Positions 45,602 to 54,166 of a stretch of 64,000 bases of DNA are shown piece after piece; the stretch's first letter is position 1, and every line of letters starts with the position of its first letter. This stretch comes from Chryseobacterium sp. BGARF1 (GTDB taxonomy: Bacteria; Bacteroidota; Bacteroidia; Flavobacteriales; Weeksellaceae), in NCBI RefSeq assembly GCF_001677955.1, contig NZ_LELA01000049.1, positions 1 through 64,000 on the forward strand. Direction: 5' to 3'. The position numbers and the translations under genes are program-made. The notes under the pieces are model-generated. The model saw only the letters and a program-made list of their open reading frames with translations, made no database searches and had not been told where the DNA came from.

Positions 45602-46243
45602 TTACCAATCGGTGCTTTTTTCGAAATATAAAATACCGTTTTTAGTTTTAAGTATATCACCGTCATTTTCAAGGTTTTTTAATATACGGCTCACTACTTC
45701 TCGGGAGGTACCTAAATTATTGGCAATTTCTTGATGGGTTATTCTTAAAGGGTTTCCGTGATTAATCTGTACTTGGTCTTTAATAAAGTTTAAAATTCTT
45801 TTATCAAGTTTATAATACATCGCATTATTTACCTTAGAAACAATATCCGAAAGTCTGTTTTTGTATTCCAAATAAAAAACTTTGTTGATTTCAGGGTATT
45901 TCACCAGCCATTGGTGCAGTTTTTCTACAGGGATGAGTATAAGCTGAGAATCTTTTACAGCCACAGAATAAACGCTGCTTATATAGTTGCTGAAAATAGA
46001 TGAAAATGTCATAGAGCAACTTTCGCATGGTTTTACATAATAATGGATAAATTCGTTTCCATCATTCAGAGAAAACACTTTTAGTGATCCTTTAGATAAG
46101 ATAGGAACAAACCTGTTTCTTTGTCCTTCTCTCAGAATTTCGTCTTTAGCAACTACATTTTGTATGAGGACATTATATTCAAACTCATTGAGAAAATCCT
46201 TTCCAAGAAAGCCAAACTTTTTTACAATAGTTTTTCGGTACAT
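45602..46243 (-). CDS. Crp/Fnr family transcriptional regulator
   Basis: 213 residues. An N-terminal cyclic-nucleotide-binding-like beta-roll (KDEILREGQRNRFVPILSKG) is followed by a long dimer helix and a C-terminal HTH_Crp domain (LRITHQEIANNLGTSREVVSRIL). The beta-roll lacks a clear cAMP phosphate-binding cassette, as is usual for Bacteroidota members, whose effectors are mostly unknown. There are Cys residues (ESCSM) but not an Fnr four-Cys pattern. It stands alone in a repeat-rich, gene-poor area. Confidence 0.88.
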   Translation of the reverse strand: MYRKTIVKKFGFLGKDFLNEFEYNVLIQNVVAKDEILREGQRNRFVPILSKGSLKVFSLNDGNEFIHYYVKPCESCSMTFSSIFSNYISSVYSVAVKDSQLILIPVEKLHQWLVKYPEINKVFYLEYKNRLSDIVSKVNNAMYYKLDKRILNFIKDQVQINHGNPLRITHQEIANNLGTSREVVSRILKNLENDGDILKTKNGILYFEKSTDW

Positions 46244-46616
46244 TAAATTTATTTCAAGTATTATTAAATAATAGCCTCCATTTTAAAAATTATCAAAAAA
46301 GCTTTAAGGCGTAGTTTGATATGTTTACCTATCCGTTTTTTTTGTGTCTTTTTTTGAAGATAAGCTTCGCAGAAAGAAAAAATCTATGTAAGCAGATTTA
46401 AAATGATGCTGAAGCAACGATTAAAAACTTGGCCGAAGCGTATTCAGTCTTTAATAGAATTAATTTTATAACATCTTAAAAGACGATTCTAAAAAAATCG
46501 AAATAAATGAAAACATATAATGTGTTTTTGTATTTTTAAATGATCAGTTTGCAAATTAGCTTCCGTAATTAGCCAAAATTTGGCTATACATTCTATTCAT
46601 TAAAAATTGAATGTCA
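46244..46616. other. 373-bp gap without a supported gene
   Basis: AT-rich sequence upstream of the Crp/Fnr gene. No ORF with protein-like character was found. It holds a perfect odd palindrome, TAGCCAAAATTTGGCTA, at 46570-46586, close to the 3' end of the next minus-strand gene. Otherwise nothing was recognised. Confidence 0.6.
46570..46586. promoter_or_regulatory. 17-bp perfect palindrome, possible operator
   Basis: TAGCCAAA and TTTGGCTA flank a single central A. No T-tract follows, so a protein-binding site is more likely than a terminator. No binding protein is known. Confidence 0.3.
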
Positions 46617-47075
46617 TCAAGAAAACTTCATCAGGCTTTGATGATGTTCGTACAGCCCGTCCAATAAAAGAGATTGCACTTTATTTACAGCAAACTGTCT
46701 TAATACAGTTAAGTTTTTTTCGGAATAATCTTTAAATCTGTCTGGGTGAAAACCAACAGGATCCTGTAACAAATTTGTGACGATAAAATCTTTGTCAATA
46801 AAGAGATGATTAAACCTCATTTTAATAGTTTCGGAGAATTCGTGAGTGAAAAATTCATTAAAACCAATATGCACGACGGTAGATTTTTCATTAAGGATAT
46901 CGATTGCACTTAAATCTTTTGCAAAAATAATTTTTTTTGGCTGTAATATTAATTCTCTTTTTTTATTAATTAATATTAAAGTGTGTTCATAGGTGATGAT
47001 AATATTGTAAAAATAATCGAAACAATTTTTATTCAAGCTCAAAACAGCTACTTTGAAATCTTTCATATTATTCAT
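46617..47075 (-). CDS. Protein of unknown function
   Basis: 152 residues (or 149 from the second Met). Alternating strand/helix pattern (FKVAVLSLNKNCFDYFYNII, HTLILINKKRELIL, TVVHIGFNEFFTHEF). No signal peptide or recognised motif. The mid region IGFNEFFTHEFSETIKMRF hints at a small globular cytoplasmic protein. It is an orphan in a repeat-rich region between Crp/Fnr and AraC regulators. Codon usage is AT-rich like its surroundings. It may be a recent acquisition or lineage-specific. Confidence 0.5.
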   Translation of the reverse strand: MNNMKDFKVAVLSLNKNCFDYFYNIIITYEHTLILINKKRELILQPKKIIFAKDLSAIDILNEKSTVVHIGFNEFFTHEFSETIKMRFNHLFIDKDFIVTNLLQDPVGFHPDRFKDYSEKNLTVLRQFAVNKVQSLLLDGLYEHHQSLMKFS

Positions 47076-47524
47076 TTTGTACTAGTATGTGGTGTTAAAA
47101 ATTAAGTGCTTTTTAAAGAACAGGATGGTCTTTAATCAGACATTTTTTTTCTGAACAAAAAGACAGAATAGTTTTTAATTTAAAATTGTAATTATTCATT
47201 TAAAAAAAAAGCAAATACAGAAGTTTTAAACGTAATAATTAATTATTTCGACTAAATAAGAATTATTATGAATAACAAAAATGATAAATAGGAAGATTAC
47301 GAAACGGTGATAAAAGTCACAAAATTTTCTTTTTTTAGTTAAATAGATGGGGTACAGTAAAAGAAAAATGCCTTCAAAACAGAAAAGGCATTTATAAAAT
47401 TGTAATAAACGGAAAAAAACAATATTTTCGAATTCAGAAAAGACAGAAAATAATATCAATAAAGACAGTATCAAAAATAGTTTAGGAAGATGATTAATAA
47501 GAATGGGCTTTAGTCAAAACATAA

Positions 47525-47606
47525 TTTTCTCTCGCAAATCAAGCAAATTTTGCAGATAATTGAATAGAAAAAAATCTGCATAATCAGCCAAATCTGCGAG
47601 AGAAAA
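47525..47606. repeat. Nested inverted repeat
   Basis: The outer arms TTTTCTCTCGCA (47525-47536) and TGCGAGAGAAAA (47595-47606) are perfect 12-mers. Inside them TGCAGAT (47551-47557) and ATCTGCA (47574-47580) form a second stem. It could extrude as a cruciform or act as a transcription terminator. Confidence 0.7.
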
Positions 47607-47608
47607 AA

Positions 47609-47645
47609 ACAATCATTTGTGAAAATCTGAGGAATCTGTGGGAGA
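47609..47645. repeat. 37-bp direct repeat, copy 1
   Basis: Begins ACAATCATTTGTGAAAATCT and ends GTGGGAGA. It matches 49863-49899 at 33 of 37 positions. Each copy lies near the 3' end (this copy) or 5' side (the other copy) of the AraC/aldo-keto reductase gene pair, so the two flank it. Confidence 0.8.
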
Positions 47646-47646
47646 G

Positions 47647-48552
47647 TTAATTAAAAGACTGTCTAAATTCCAACGGTGACATATTTGTCTTCTTTTTAAA
47701 AAGTGTAGAAAAAGACTGCGAATGCTCAAAGCCTAGTTCATACGCAATTTCGCTTATCGAAAGCTCAGTCGTCGAAAGCTTTTCTTTTGCTTTATTAATG
47801 AGTTTTTCATGAATGTGTTGCTGAGTATTTTGTCCGGTATGAACGCGCAAAAGATCACTCAAGTAATTTGGAGAAAGATTCATCGCTTCTGCAATTTGAT
47901 GAACCGTTAAAAGTCCTTTTTCAGAAGATTCCTGATTAAAATAATCATTCAAAAAAGTTTCGAATTTCGTTAAAAGTTGATGTGTTCCACTTTTTCTGGT
48001 GATGAATTGTCGCTCATAAAAACGCTTCGAATAATTCAAAAGCAATTCAATCTGCGACAAGATAATTTCTTGCGTATGATAATCAATATGCAGACATTCT
48101 TTATCGATTTTGTACATGATCTCAAGAAGGTCATTCTCTTCATCCTCAGATAAATGTAACGCTTCATTCACAGCATAAGAGAAAAATCCATAAGAAGAAA
48201 TGGTCTTTGCTAAATTATGTTTCAACAGAAGATCTTCATGAAAGATTAACAAATAACCCGTATTTTCACACTCCATTGTCTTTAGATCCAGATACTGCAC
48301 CTGATTCGGAGCCGTAAAACTCAAAACCCCTTTGTCATAATCGTAATGTTGCTGTCCGTATTTTATTTTTCCGGTTGCATTTCGTTTCAGAGCAACACAA
48401 TAATATCTGCTTACAAAACCCTTCCACGTATCATCTTCAATAAAAACAGTTTCAGAAAGATCGATAACGCTTACCATCGGATGCTTCGGTTCAGGAAGCG
48501 AAAGCAGTCTGTGAAAAGCAGAAATAGATTTTATAGTGTTCATAATTTTCAA
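47647..48552 (-). CDS. AraC family transcriptional regulator
   Basis: 301 residues. An N-terminal cupin-like sensing domain (FTAPNQVQYLDLKTME) is followed by a C-terminal AraC DNA-binding domain with both HTH units: LTVHQIAEAMNLSPNYLSDL and ELSISEIAYELGFEHSQSFS, then FKKKTNMSPLEFR. This type often controls a neighbouring aldo/keto reductase, and such a gene lies upstream on the same strand, 185 bp away. The inducer is unknown. Confidence 0.9.
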   Translation of the reverse strand: MKIMNTIKSISAFHRLLSLPEPKHPMVSVIDLSETVFIEDDTWKGFVSRYYCVALKRNATGKIKYGQQHYDYDKGVLSFTAPNQVQYLDLKTMECENTGYLLIFHEDLLLKHNLAKTISSYGFFSYAVNEALHLSEDEENDLLEIMYKIDKECLHIDYHTQEIILSQIELLLNYSKRFYERQFITRKSGTHQLLTKFETFLNDYFNQESSEKGLLTVHQIAEAMNLSPNYLSDLLRVHTGQNTQQHIHEKLINKAKEKLSTTELSISEIAYELGFEHSQSFSTLFKKKTNMSPLEFRQSFN

Positions 48553-48569
48553 GTTTTTTTAATGATAAT

Positions 48570-48708
48570 TTGGGCAGCTTTATCCGCCTTCCGCTCCCAA
48601 TCTTTTGTTCGTCGTTCCTCCTCACAAAAGGATTTCCGCTCAAGTCGGGCTGCAATCATATTGCGTTTCATATATAAACCTCATAGGTTTCAAAAACCTA
48701 TGAGGTTT
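48570..48708. repeat. REP-like mosaic element, copy C
   Basis: TTGGGCAGCTTTATCCGCCT is followed by a GC-rich block, GCTCAAGTCGGGCTGCAATC, and a perfect 15-bp stem AAACCTCATAGGTTT with loop CAA (48676-48690/48694-48708). Compared with copy B the fold is kept while a C-G pair becomes T-A. Confidence 0.85.
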
Positions 48709-48737
48709 GAGTTATTTTTAAGAATTAAAGGTACAGA

Positions 48738-49745
48738 TTAATAATCCAAAAGTCCCATGCCGAATTCGTCATACGTTGCTCCGGTATCTGTTCCTAAAGG
48801 TACGATACTTTCCAGTTTCTGAAGTTCCGTTTCGGATAATTTGATTGTAGCTGCTTCGATATTTTGTTCAAGATACTTTCTGCGTTTCGTTCCCGGAATA
48901 GGAAGAATTCCTTTGCTAATGATCCACGCCAAAGCCAATTGTGATGAGGTGATATTTTTTTCTTGTGCAAGGTTTTCAATTGCTTCCACCAACTCGATAT
49001 TTTTTTTGAAATGCTCCCCTTGAAAACGAGGAATTCCTCTTCTGAAATCATTTTCAGGCAAGTCATCAATTGTACGAATCTGTCCGGATAAAAATCCTCT
49101 TCCAAGCGGAGAATACGCCACAAAACCAATTCCCAATTCGTTCAAAGTTTTGATAACACCTTTTTCTTCAACGGTTCTTTCAAAAAGAGAAAACTCACTT
49201 TGCACTGCCGAAATCGGATGAATTGCATGAGCTTTTTTCACCGTTTCAGAAGAAACTTCCGACAAACCAATGTAACCAATCTTACCTTCTTTTACTAATT
49301 CGCTCATTGCTCCGACCGTTTCCTCGATAGGTGTGTTTTTATCAAGACGATGCATATAATAAAGGTCAATGTAATCTGTTTTTAAATTTTTCAACGAACG
49401 TTCGACAGACTTTTTTACATAATCTTTTGTTCCGTTGATTTTCCAGGTTACCTGTTCGTTATCATCAATTTCCCAACCGAATTTTGTAGCGATAATATAC
49501 TCGTCGCGATTGCCCTCGATAGCTTTTGCAATTAATTGCTCGTTTTTGAAAGGGCCGTATAAATCGGCAGTGTCCAGAAAGTTTCCACCCAATTCTAGTG
49601 AGCGATGAATGGTTGCTATAGCTTCTTTTTCATCCGTTTTGCCATACATATCTGCATCGCCAAAACCTGTCATTCCCATACATCCCAAACCAATATTTGG
49701 AACGATTAAACCTTGGTTTCCTAATTTTACTTGATTCAATTTCAT
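48738..49745 (-). CDS. Aldo/keto reductase
   Basis: 335 residues, TIM-barrel AKR of the Tas/AKR11-13 type. The catalytic tetrad is visible: Asp and Tyr in FLDTADLYGPF, Lys in IIATKFGWE and His in YYMHRLD. The NADPH-site block GFVAYSPLGRGFLSG and the RKYLEQNIEAA segment follow. It reduces aldehydes or ketones; the substrate is unknown. It is next to an AraC regulator that may control it, and the pair is bracketed by 37-bp direct repeats. Confidence 0.92.
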   Translation of the reverse strand: MKLNQVKLGNQGLIVPNIGLGCMGMTGFGDADMYGKTDEKEAIATIHRSLELGGNFLDTADLYGPFKNEQLIAKAIEGNRDEYIIATKFGWEIDDNEQVTWKINGTKDYVKKSVERSLKNLKTDYIDLYYMHRLDKNTPIEETVGAMSELVKEGKIGYIGLSEVSSETVKKAHAIHPISAVQSEFSLFERTVEEKGVIKTLNELGIGFVAYSPLGRGFLSGQIRTIDDLPENDFRRGIPRFQGEHFKKNIELVEAIENLAQEKNITSSQLALAWIISKGILPIPGTKRRKYLEQNIEAATIKLSETELQKLESIVPLGTDTGATYDEFGMGLLDY

Positions 49746-49862
49746 ATTGTTGATTTTTATTGATACAAAATTCAGCAGAAATTAGAAACCGAATGTATGC
49801 AAAACCATGGTTGTCGTATGCAAATTACAGATTGTATTTTTTTAATTTAAAAAAGATATAAC

Positions 49863-49899
49863 ACAATCATCTGTGAAAATCTGTGAAATCCGTGGGAGA
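49863..49899. repeat. 37-bp direct repeat, copy 2
   Basis: Begins ACAATCATCTGTGAAAATCT and ends GTGGGAGA, four mismatches from copy 1 at 47609-47645. It contains a short internal periodicity (TGTGAAAATC, TGTGAAATCC). Confidence 0.8.
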
Positions 49900-49914
49900 A
49901 AAGTCGTAGCAGCT

Positions 49915-50000
49915 TTTGTCATTTCGAGGAACGAGAAATCTTTAATTTAAAATGGAAAATAGATTCTTCACTTCGCTCTCGCTCCATTCAGAATGACAAA
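49915..50000. repeat. Inverted-repeat element with TTTGTCATT termini
   Basis: TTTGTCATT (49915-49923) and AATGACAAA (49992-50000) bound a block containing CGAGGAACGAGAAATCT and AGATTCTTCACTTCGCTC, which also face each other in part. This resembles a short palindromic element seen in several Bacteroidota genomes. It fills most of the gap between the aldo/keto reductase and GH92 genes. Confidence 0.7.
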
Positions 50001-50074
50001 TGTTAAATAAATATTTGTGAAAATTAGTGTAAAATATTAGCGCAATTAGTGTTTAAAAATATTTAAATAAAAAA

Positions 50075-52369
50075 CTATTTTCTAGGTTTAGAAGACATAT
50101 AAAAGCTCAATTTTCCACCATTCATAATATCAGAATGTTTCAAAGTAAAGTTTTTAATTTCCTTTCCATTCAATAGAATTTTTTCAACATAGACATTCTT
50201 TGCACTTTGGTTGATAGCTTCAATTTCAAAAGTTTTTCCGTTTTCTAAATTCAAAATTGCGTTATCAATTGCGGGGCTTCCAATAGCATAATCTTCCGAA
50301 CCCGGAGCAACAGGATAAAATCCGAGCGAGCTCAAAATATACCAGGCACTCATTTGTCCTGCGTCATCATTTCCGCCCAATCCATCAGGTGTGGCTTTGT
50401 ACTGCATTTCCAAAATTCGTCTGATTTGCGCCTGAGTTTTCCAAGGTTGACCTGCCCAATTATAAAAATAAGCAACATGATGAGCCGGTTCGTTCCCGTG
50501 AACATATCCTCCGATAATTCCTTCTCGTGTAATGTCTTCAGTATCTGCGAAAAACTCGTCTGGTAAATGCATCGTGAACAATTCATCCAATTTTGAAGCA
50601 AATTTTTTCTTGCCGCCCATCAATTGAATTAATTCATCCGGATTTTGGGGAACGAAGAAACTGTAATTCCAAGAATTCCCTTCAATGAAACCTTGTCCGT
50701 GCGTGCTTAATGCATTAAAATCTTTCTTAAAACTTCCGTCTGCTAAGCGAGGACGCATAAATCCAACGGTTTTATCAAAATTATTTTTCCAGTTTTCAGA
50801 ACGTTTGATGAATTGATCATAAATTTCCGTTTCACCCAAATGTTTCGCCAGTTGAGCAATTGCCCAATCGTCGTAGGCATATTCTAGAGTATTTGAAACT
50901 GAAGTCCCACTTTTTTCGGCAGGAATGTATCCTTTATCTATATAATATCCGATTCCTTCATAATCTCTTTTATTGGCTGTTTCTACACAGGCTTTTAATG
51001 CAGCTTTTGCATCACCGTTATAATTTCCTTTAATAATCGCATCTGCAACAACGCTTACGCTGTGGTATCCGCTCATACACCAATTATCATTCGCGTAATG
51101 CGACCAAATTGGTAACATCTTCATCGAAAACTGATTGTAATGTGCCATCATCGATTTTACCATATCACCGTTTCTTTTGGTTTGAATGATATTAAAGAAA
51201 GGGTGTAATGCACGATAGGTATCCCAAAGTGAGAACGTTGTGTAATTGGTAAAACCTTCTGCTTTATGAATATTTTGGTCTAAACCTTTATATTCTCCGT
51301 TTACATCCGTATAAGTTGTCGGATTGATAAAAGTATGATACATTGCCGTATAAAAGTTTGTTTTCTCTGTTTCAGAGCCTTTAATAACGATTTTATTTAA
51401 TTCTTTATTCCAAATTTCCTGTGTTTGTGCTTTTACCTGGTCAAAAGATAAGTTTCCAGTCTCTTTTTCTAAATTTTCTAAAGCATTTGCTTGACTTACC
51501 GGTGAAATTGCAAGCTTAACTTCAATTGCTTCATTTTCATTCGTATCGAAATCAAAATACATTTTCAGATTTTTTCCTGCGATTTCCGGAAAGTTTTTCG
51601 TCTGGTCAAATTTTCTCCAAAATCCGCCATACACTTGTTTCCCGTCATAATTTTTCTGGCCGTAAGATTTAAATGGCTTTGAAAATGTCATCGCAAAATA
51701 AACCGTTCGTGTTCTTGCCCAGCCGTTGGTCTGTCGATAACCTGTGATGGTATTTCCGTTTTTTACACGAACGTAAGTCCAAACATTTTTACCATCATAA
51801 TTATAAATACCGGCCATCAAGTCTAAAATAATATGTGCCTGGTCAGATTTTGGGAAAGTGTAGCGATGAACACCGACTCTTGTCGTAGAAGTTAATTCGG
51901 CTAAAATATTGTGGTCGTCTAACTTTACTTTGTAATATCCAGCTTCTGCGGTTTCATTTGAGTGTGAAAATCTGCTTCTGTAACCACTTTCAGGATTTGT
52001 TGCTGTTCCGGGATTCAATTGTAATTTTCCAACAGTGGGCATTACCAGAAAATCTCCCAAATCAGAATGTCCTGTACCGCTAAAATGGGTTGAGCTGAAA
52101 CCTACTATTGTTTTATCTTCATAGCGATATCCTGCACAATATTTATAAACATCACCGTTGTATTTTCCATTCATTTCATAAGAAATAGTGTCTGTTTCAG
52201 GGCTGAGCTGAATGGCTCCAAAAGGTGCGGTGGCTCCGGGATATGTATGTCCCATTTTTTCTGTCCCGATCAAGGGGTTGACATATTGATGCAATTTTTC
52301 AAATTTTTGAGCTTTATTTAAACCAAAAATTAAAAGAAATATAAAAATAGGAGCTCCGGAATTTTTCAT
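50075..52369 (-). CDS. GH92 alpha-mannosidase, exported
   Basis: 764 residues. A signal peptide (GAPIFIFLLIFGLNKAQ) precedes the GH92 start YVNPLIGTEKMGHTYPGATA. Catalytic-region motifs are present: GNEPAHHVAYFYNW (catalytic Glu) and GLGGNDDAGQMSAWYILSS (catalytic Asps and calcium site). GH92 enzymes remove alpha-mannose, most often alpha-1,2, by inversion. It should act in the periplasm or outside. It stands alone, with no SusC/SusD partners nearby. Confidence 0.94.
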   Translation of the reverse strand: MKNSGAPIFIFLLIFGLNKAQKFEKLHQYVNPLIGTEKMGHTYPGATAPFGAIQLSPETDTISYEMNGKYNGDVYKYCAGYRYEDKTIVGFSSTHFSGTGHSDLGDFLVMPTVGKLQLNPGTATNPESGYRSRFSHSNETAEAGYYKVKLDDHNILAELTSTTRVGVHRYTFPKSDQAHIILDLMAGIYNYDGKNVWTYVRVKNGNTITGYRQTNGWARTRTVYFAMTFSKPFKSYGQKNYDGKQVYGGFWRKFDQTKNFPEIAGKNLKMYFDFDTNENEAIEVKLAISPVSQANALENLEKETGNLSFDQVKAQTQEIWNKELNKIVIKGSETEKTNFYTAMYHTFINPTTYTDVNGEYKGLDQNIHKAEGFTNYTTFSLWDTYRALHPFFNIIQTKRNGDMVKSMMAHYNQFSMKMLPIWSHYANDNWCMSGYHSVSVVADAIIKGNYNGDAKAALKACVETANKRDYEGIGYYIDKGYIPAEKSGTSVSNTLEYAYDDWAIAQLAKHLGETEIYDQFIKRSENWKNNFDKTVGFMRPRLADGSFKKDFNALSTHGQGFIEGNSWNYSFFVPQNPDELIQLMGGKKKFASKLDELFTMHLPDEFFADTEDITREGIIGGYVHGNEPAHHVAYFYNWAGQPWKTQAQIRRILEMQYKATPDGLGGNDDAGQMSAWYILSSLGFYPVAPGSEDYAIGSPAIDNAILNLENGKTFEIEAINQSAKNVYVEKILLNGKEIKNFTLKHSDIMNGGKLSFYMSSKPRK

Positions 52370-52436
52370 AAGATCTAAATAATGAAGTTATGTTAAATAT
52401 AAAAAAAATGTTTGCTAATAAATTACAGTATTGAAT

Positions 52437-54098
52437 CTAATCTATTTTATAAAAAAAGCGATTTAAAAAACCATAAACAAGATTTTTATCCTGCTTTTTA
52501 AAGTTATCGTCAATCATGATGGAGCCTTTTGGCTGAAATCTAATAATTGGTAGGTGATCATCAGCAATTTTTATTTTTTGATAGGGTATTCCGTGTTCTT
52601 CGAGTCTGTCGAGATTGCTAGAAAAATACCCTGCGTCAATTTTTACTGTTTTCCCGGAGTTCTTAAGCATGTCTAAAATATAATAGGTCTTTTCTGTCCC
52701 ATAAATATTTAAGACAGCAACTGATGAAAAGAAAAATAAAATATTAACAATTAAAATTCCTTTTAAAATAAAGAGGTTCTTGATCTTAGTATTATTGACC
52801 TCCAATATAAACAGCAATATCAGTGGGATCAGATAGAATTGTGGAATATATCTTATCCACCAAGGGTCAGAAATGATCAATACTGAAGCTAAGATTGGAA
52901 GAATGCTAATAAAAAGTATTTTTTGCTGATGAGTGAGATTTTTCAGACGTTTATAATTGACTATAAAAAATAATAATAGAACGATCAAAAAACCACCATA
53001 AAATATTCCAAATCCTCCTACACCAATATCTGCATCAGCCAACCGATTCAGCTCTTTTTGAGAAACACTGAATGGAATTTTATAAGACATGTTATCTTTA
53101 TCAAAAGAACCTGTTTTGGTAAATAATGTAAATGCGAGTTTTTCTATCCTATTATTATTTCTTACAAATCCTTCTGGTGCAAAGCGCTCAAGAATATCAA
53201 TTGAGCCTTCTCCTCTTAAGGGATAAAATACATGTTTTCCTTCTTTTAAATTTGTAATATATGGGTTGTAATTGCAGAATATTAACAAAAAAGAAGCGCA
53301 TAGTAATGGCAATACTAAGGCTTTAAGTGATGATATTTTTTTCAAAAACAATAAAATAACCAATATACAGACAGTCAGTACGCCCAATGTTGGCATTGAA
53401 GTAAATTTTAAACTTCCACCTATCGTTAAAGTTGCTATGATCAATGCTATATAAATTCTTTCTTTTGTTTTGATAAAAAGAAAAAGAGAACTCAAAAAGC
53501 AAATGATAAACGAATAGCTAAGGCCGTCTACATAAAAAGTTAAAATTTGTGAAATTACAACTGGATTGGCAGCTATGAGAAAAGCAAAGACCCATTGTCG
53601 TTTAAGATCAATACTAAGGAATTCCAAAACTTTTTTTGTGATCAGCAATGAAGCGATAAAAAGAAAAATATTTATGGCTTTCGCCGTTTCTATTTTACCC
53701 CAAAAATAATATATACAAGACTGTATGACCTCGGCTCCTTTTGGATAATGCTCCGTCCATATCTTCATCGTACGAGAATGAGATTCAAAGTAAATAGGAT
53801 CCCAGCCATTTTTCAACTGAATGATACTTTCCTGATGATAGCTTTGCCCGTCTGCAGAGAGATCAAAAAAATAACCGCTGATCAAAAAACCAAATAATAA
53901 AATGAGCGCTGTAATAAACCCAGAAATAAAATTAACTCTACAAATCAAGAAAGAAATGATGACCGCTAGTGGGTAATACAACCTCGTGATTGGAAAGTTT
54001 AAAAATAGGCCAAGTTGAGAAATAAGCAAGCAAATGAAAAGATGGAAAATAACAATAAATACTATTTTTTCGAGATAAATTTTATTCATATTCTGCAT
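52437..54098 (-). CDS. Polytopic membrane protein, probable GT-C-type glycosyltransferase
   Basis: 553 residues with about 11-12 membrane helices and a short soluble C-terminus. After the second or third helix a loop contains DLSADGQSYHQESIIQL followed by GWDPIY, resembling the acidic first periplasmic loop of GT-C enzymes that use lipid-phosphate sugars. It stands alone between GH92 and a two-component system. The assignment to GT-C is an inference from topology and this loop. An O-antigen-ligase-like or simply unknown membrane protein is also possible. Confidence 0.6.
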   Translation of the reverse strand: MQNMNKIYLEKIVFIVIFHLFICLLISQLGLFLNFPITRLYYPLAVIISFLICRVNFISGFITALILLFGFLISGYFFDLSADGQSYHQESIIQLKNGWDPIYFESHSRTMKIWTEHYPKGAEVIQSCIYYFWGKIETAKAINIFLFIASLLITKKVLEFLSIDLKRQWVFAFLIAANPVVISQILTFYVDGLSYSFIICFLSSLFLFIKTKERIYIALIIATLTIGGSLKFTSMPTLGVLTVCILVILLFLKKISSLKALVLPLLCASFLLIFCNYNPYITNLKEGKHVFYPLRGEGSIDILERFAPEGFVRNNNRIEKLAFTLFTKTGSFDKDNMSYKIPFSVSQKELNRLADADIGVGGFGIFYGGFLIVLLLFFIVNYKRLKNLTHQQKILFISILPILASVLIISDPWWIRYIPQFYLIPLILLFILEVNNTKIKNLFILKGILIVNILFFFSSVAVLNIYGTEKTYYILDMLKNSGKTVKIDAGYFSSNLDRLEEHGIPYQKIKIADDHLPIIRFQPKGSIMIDDNFKKQDKNLVYGFLNRFFYKID

Positions 54099-54166
54099 TT
54101 ATACAAATATAAAATATTGTAAGAATAAAAGATCAATTTAAAAAAATGAAATTGGAGATAAGATTA

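Larger units (their letters stand above)
47076..47646. other. 571-bp gap, AT-rich, with a hairpin and repeats
   Basis: No convincing gene. A terminator-like hairpin AAATGCCTT/AAGGCATTT (47366-47374/47385-47393) lies in the middle. GGGCTTTAG followed by TAATTTT (from 47503) resembles the lead-in of the REP-like elements. A nested inverted repeat and a 37-bp direct repeat follow and are listed separately. Confidence 0.6.

Noticed and set aside
47226-47474. 82-codon hydrophobic minus-strand frame
   Set aside because: AT-rich sequence gives Phe/Ile/Leu by composition; it contains a terminator-like hairpin and has no recognisable domain.
48346-48741. 131-codon + frame across the AraC gene start
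   Set aside because: It combines antisense of the AraC gene with a REP-like repeat; there is no independent evidence for coding.
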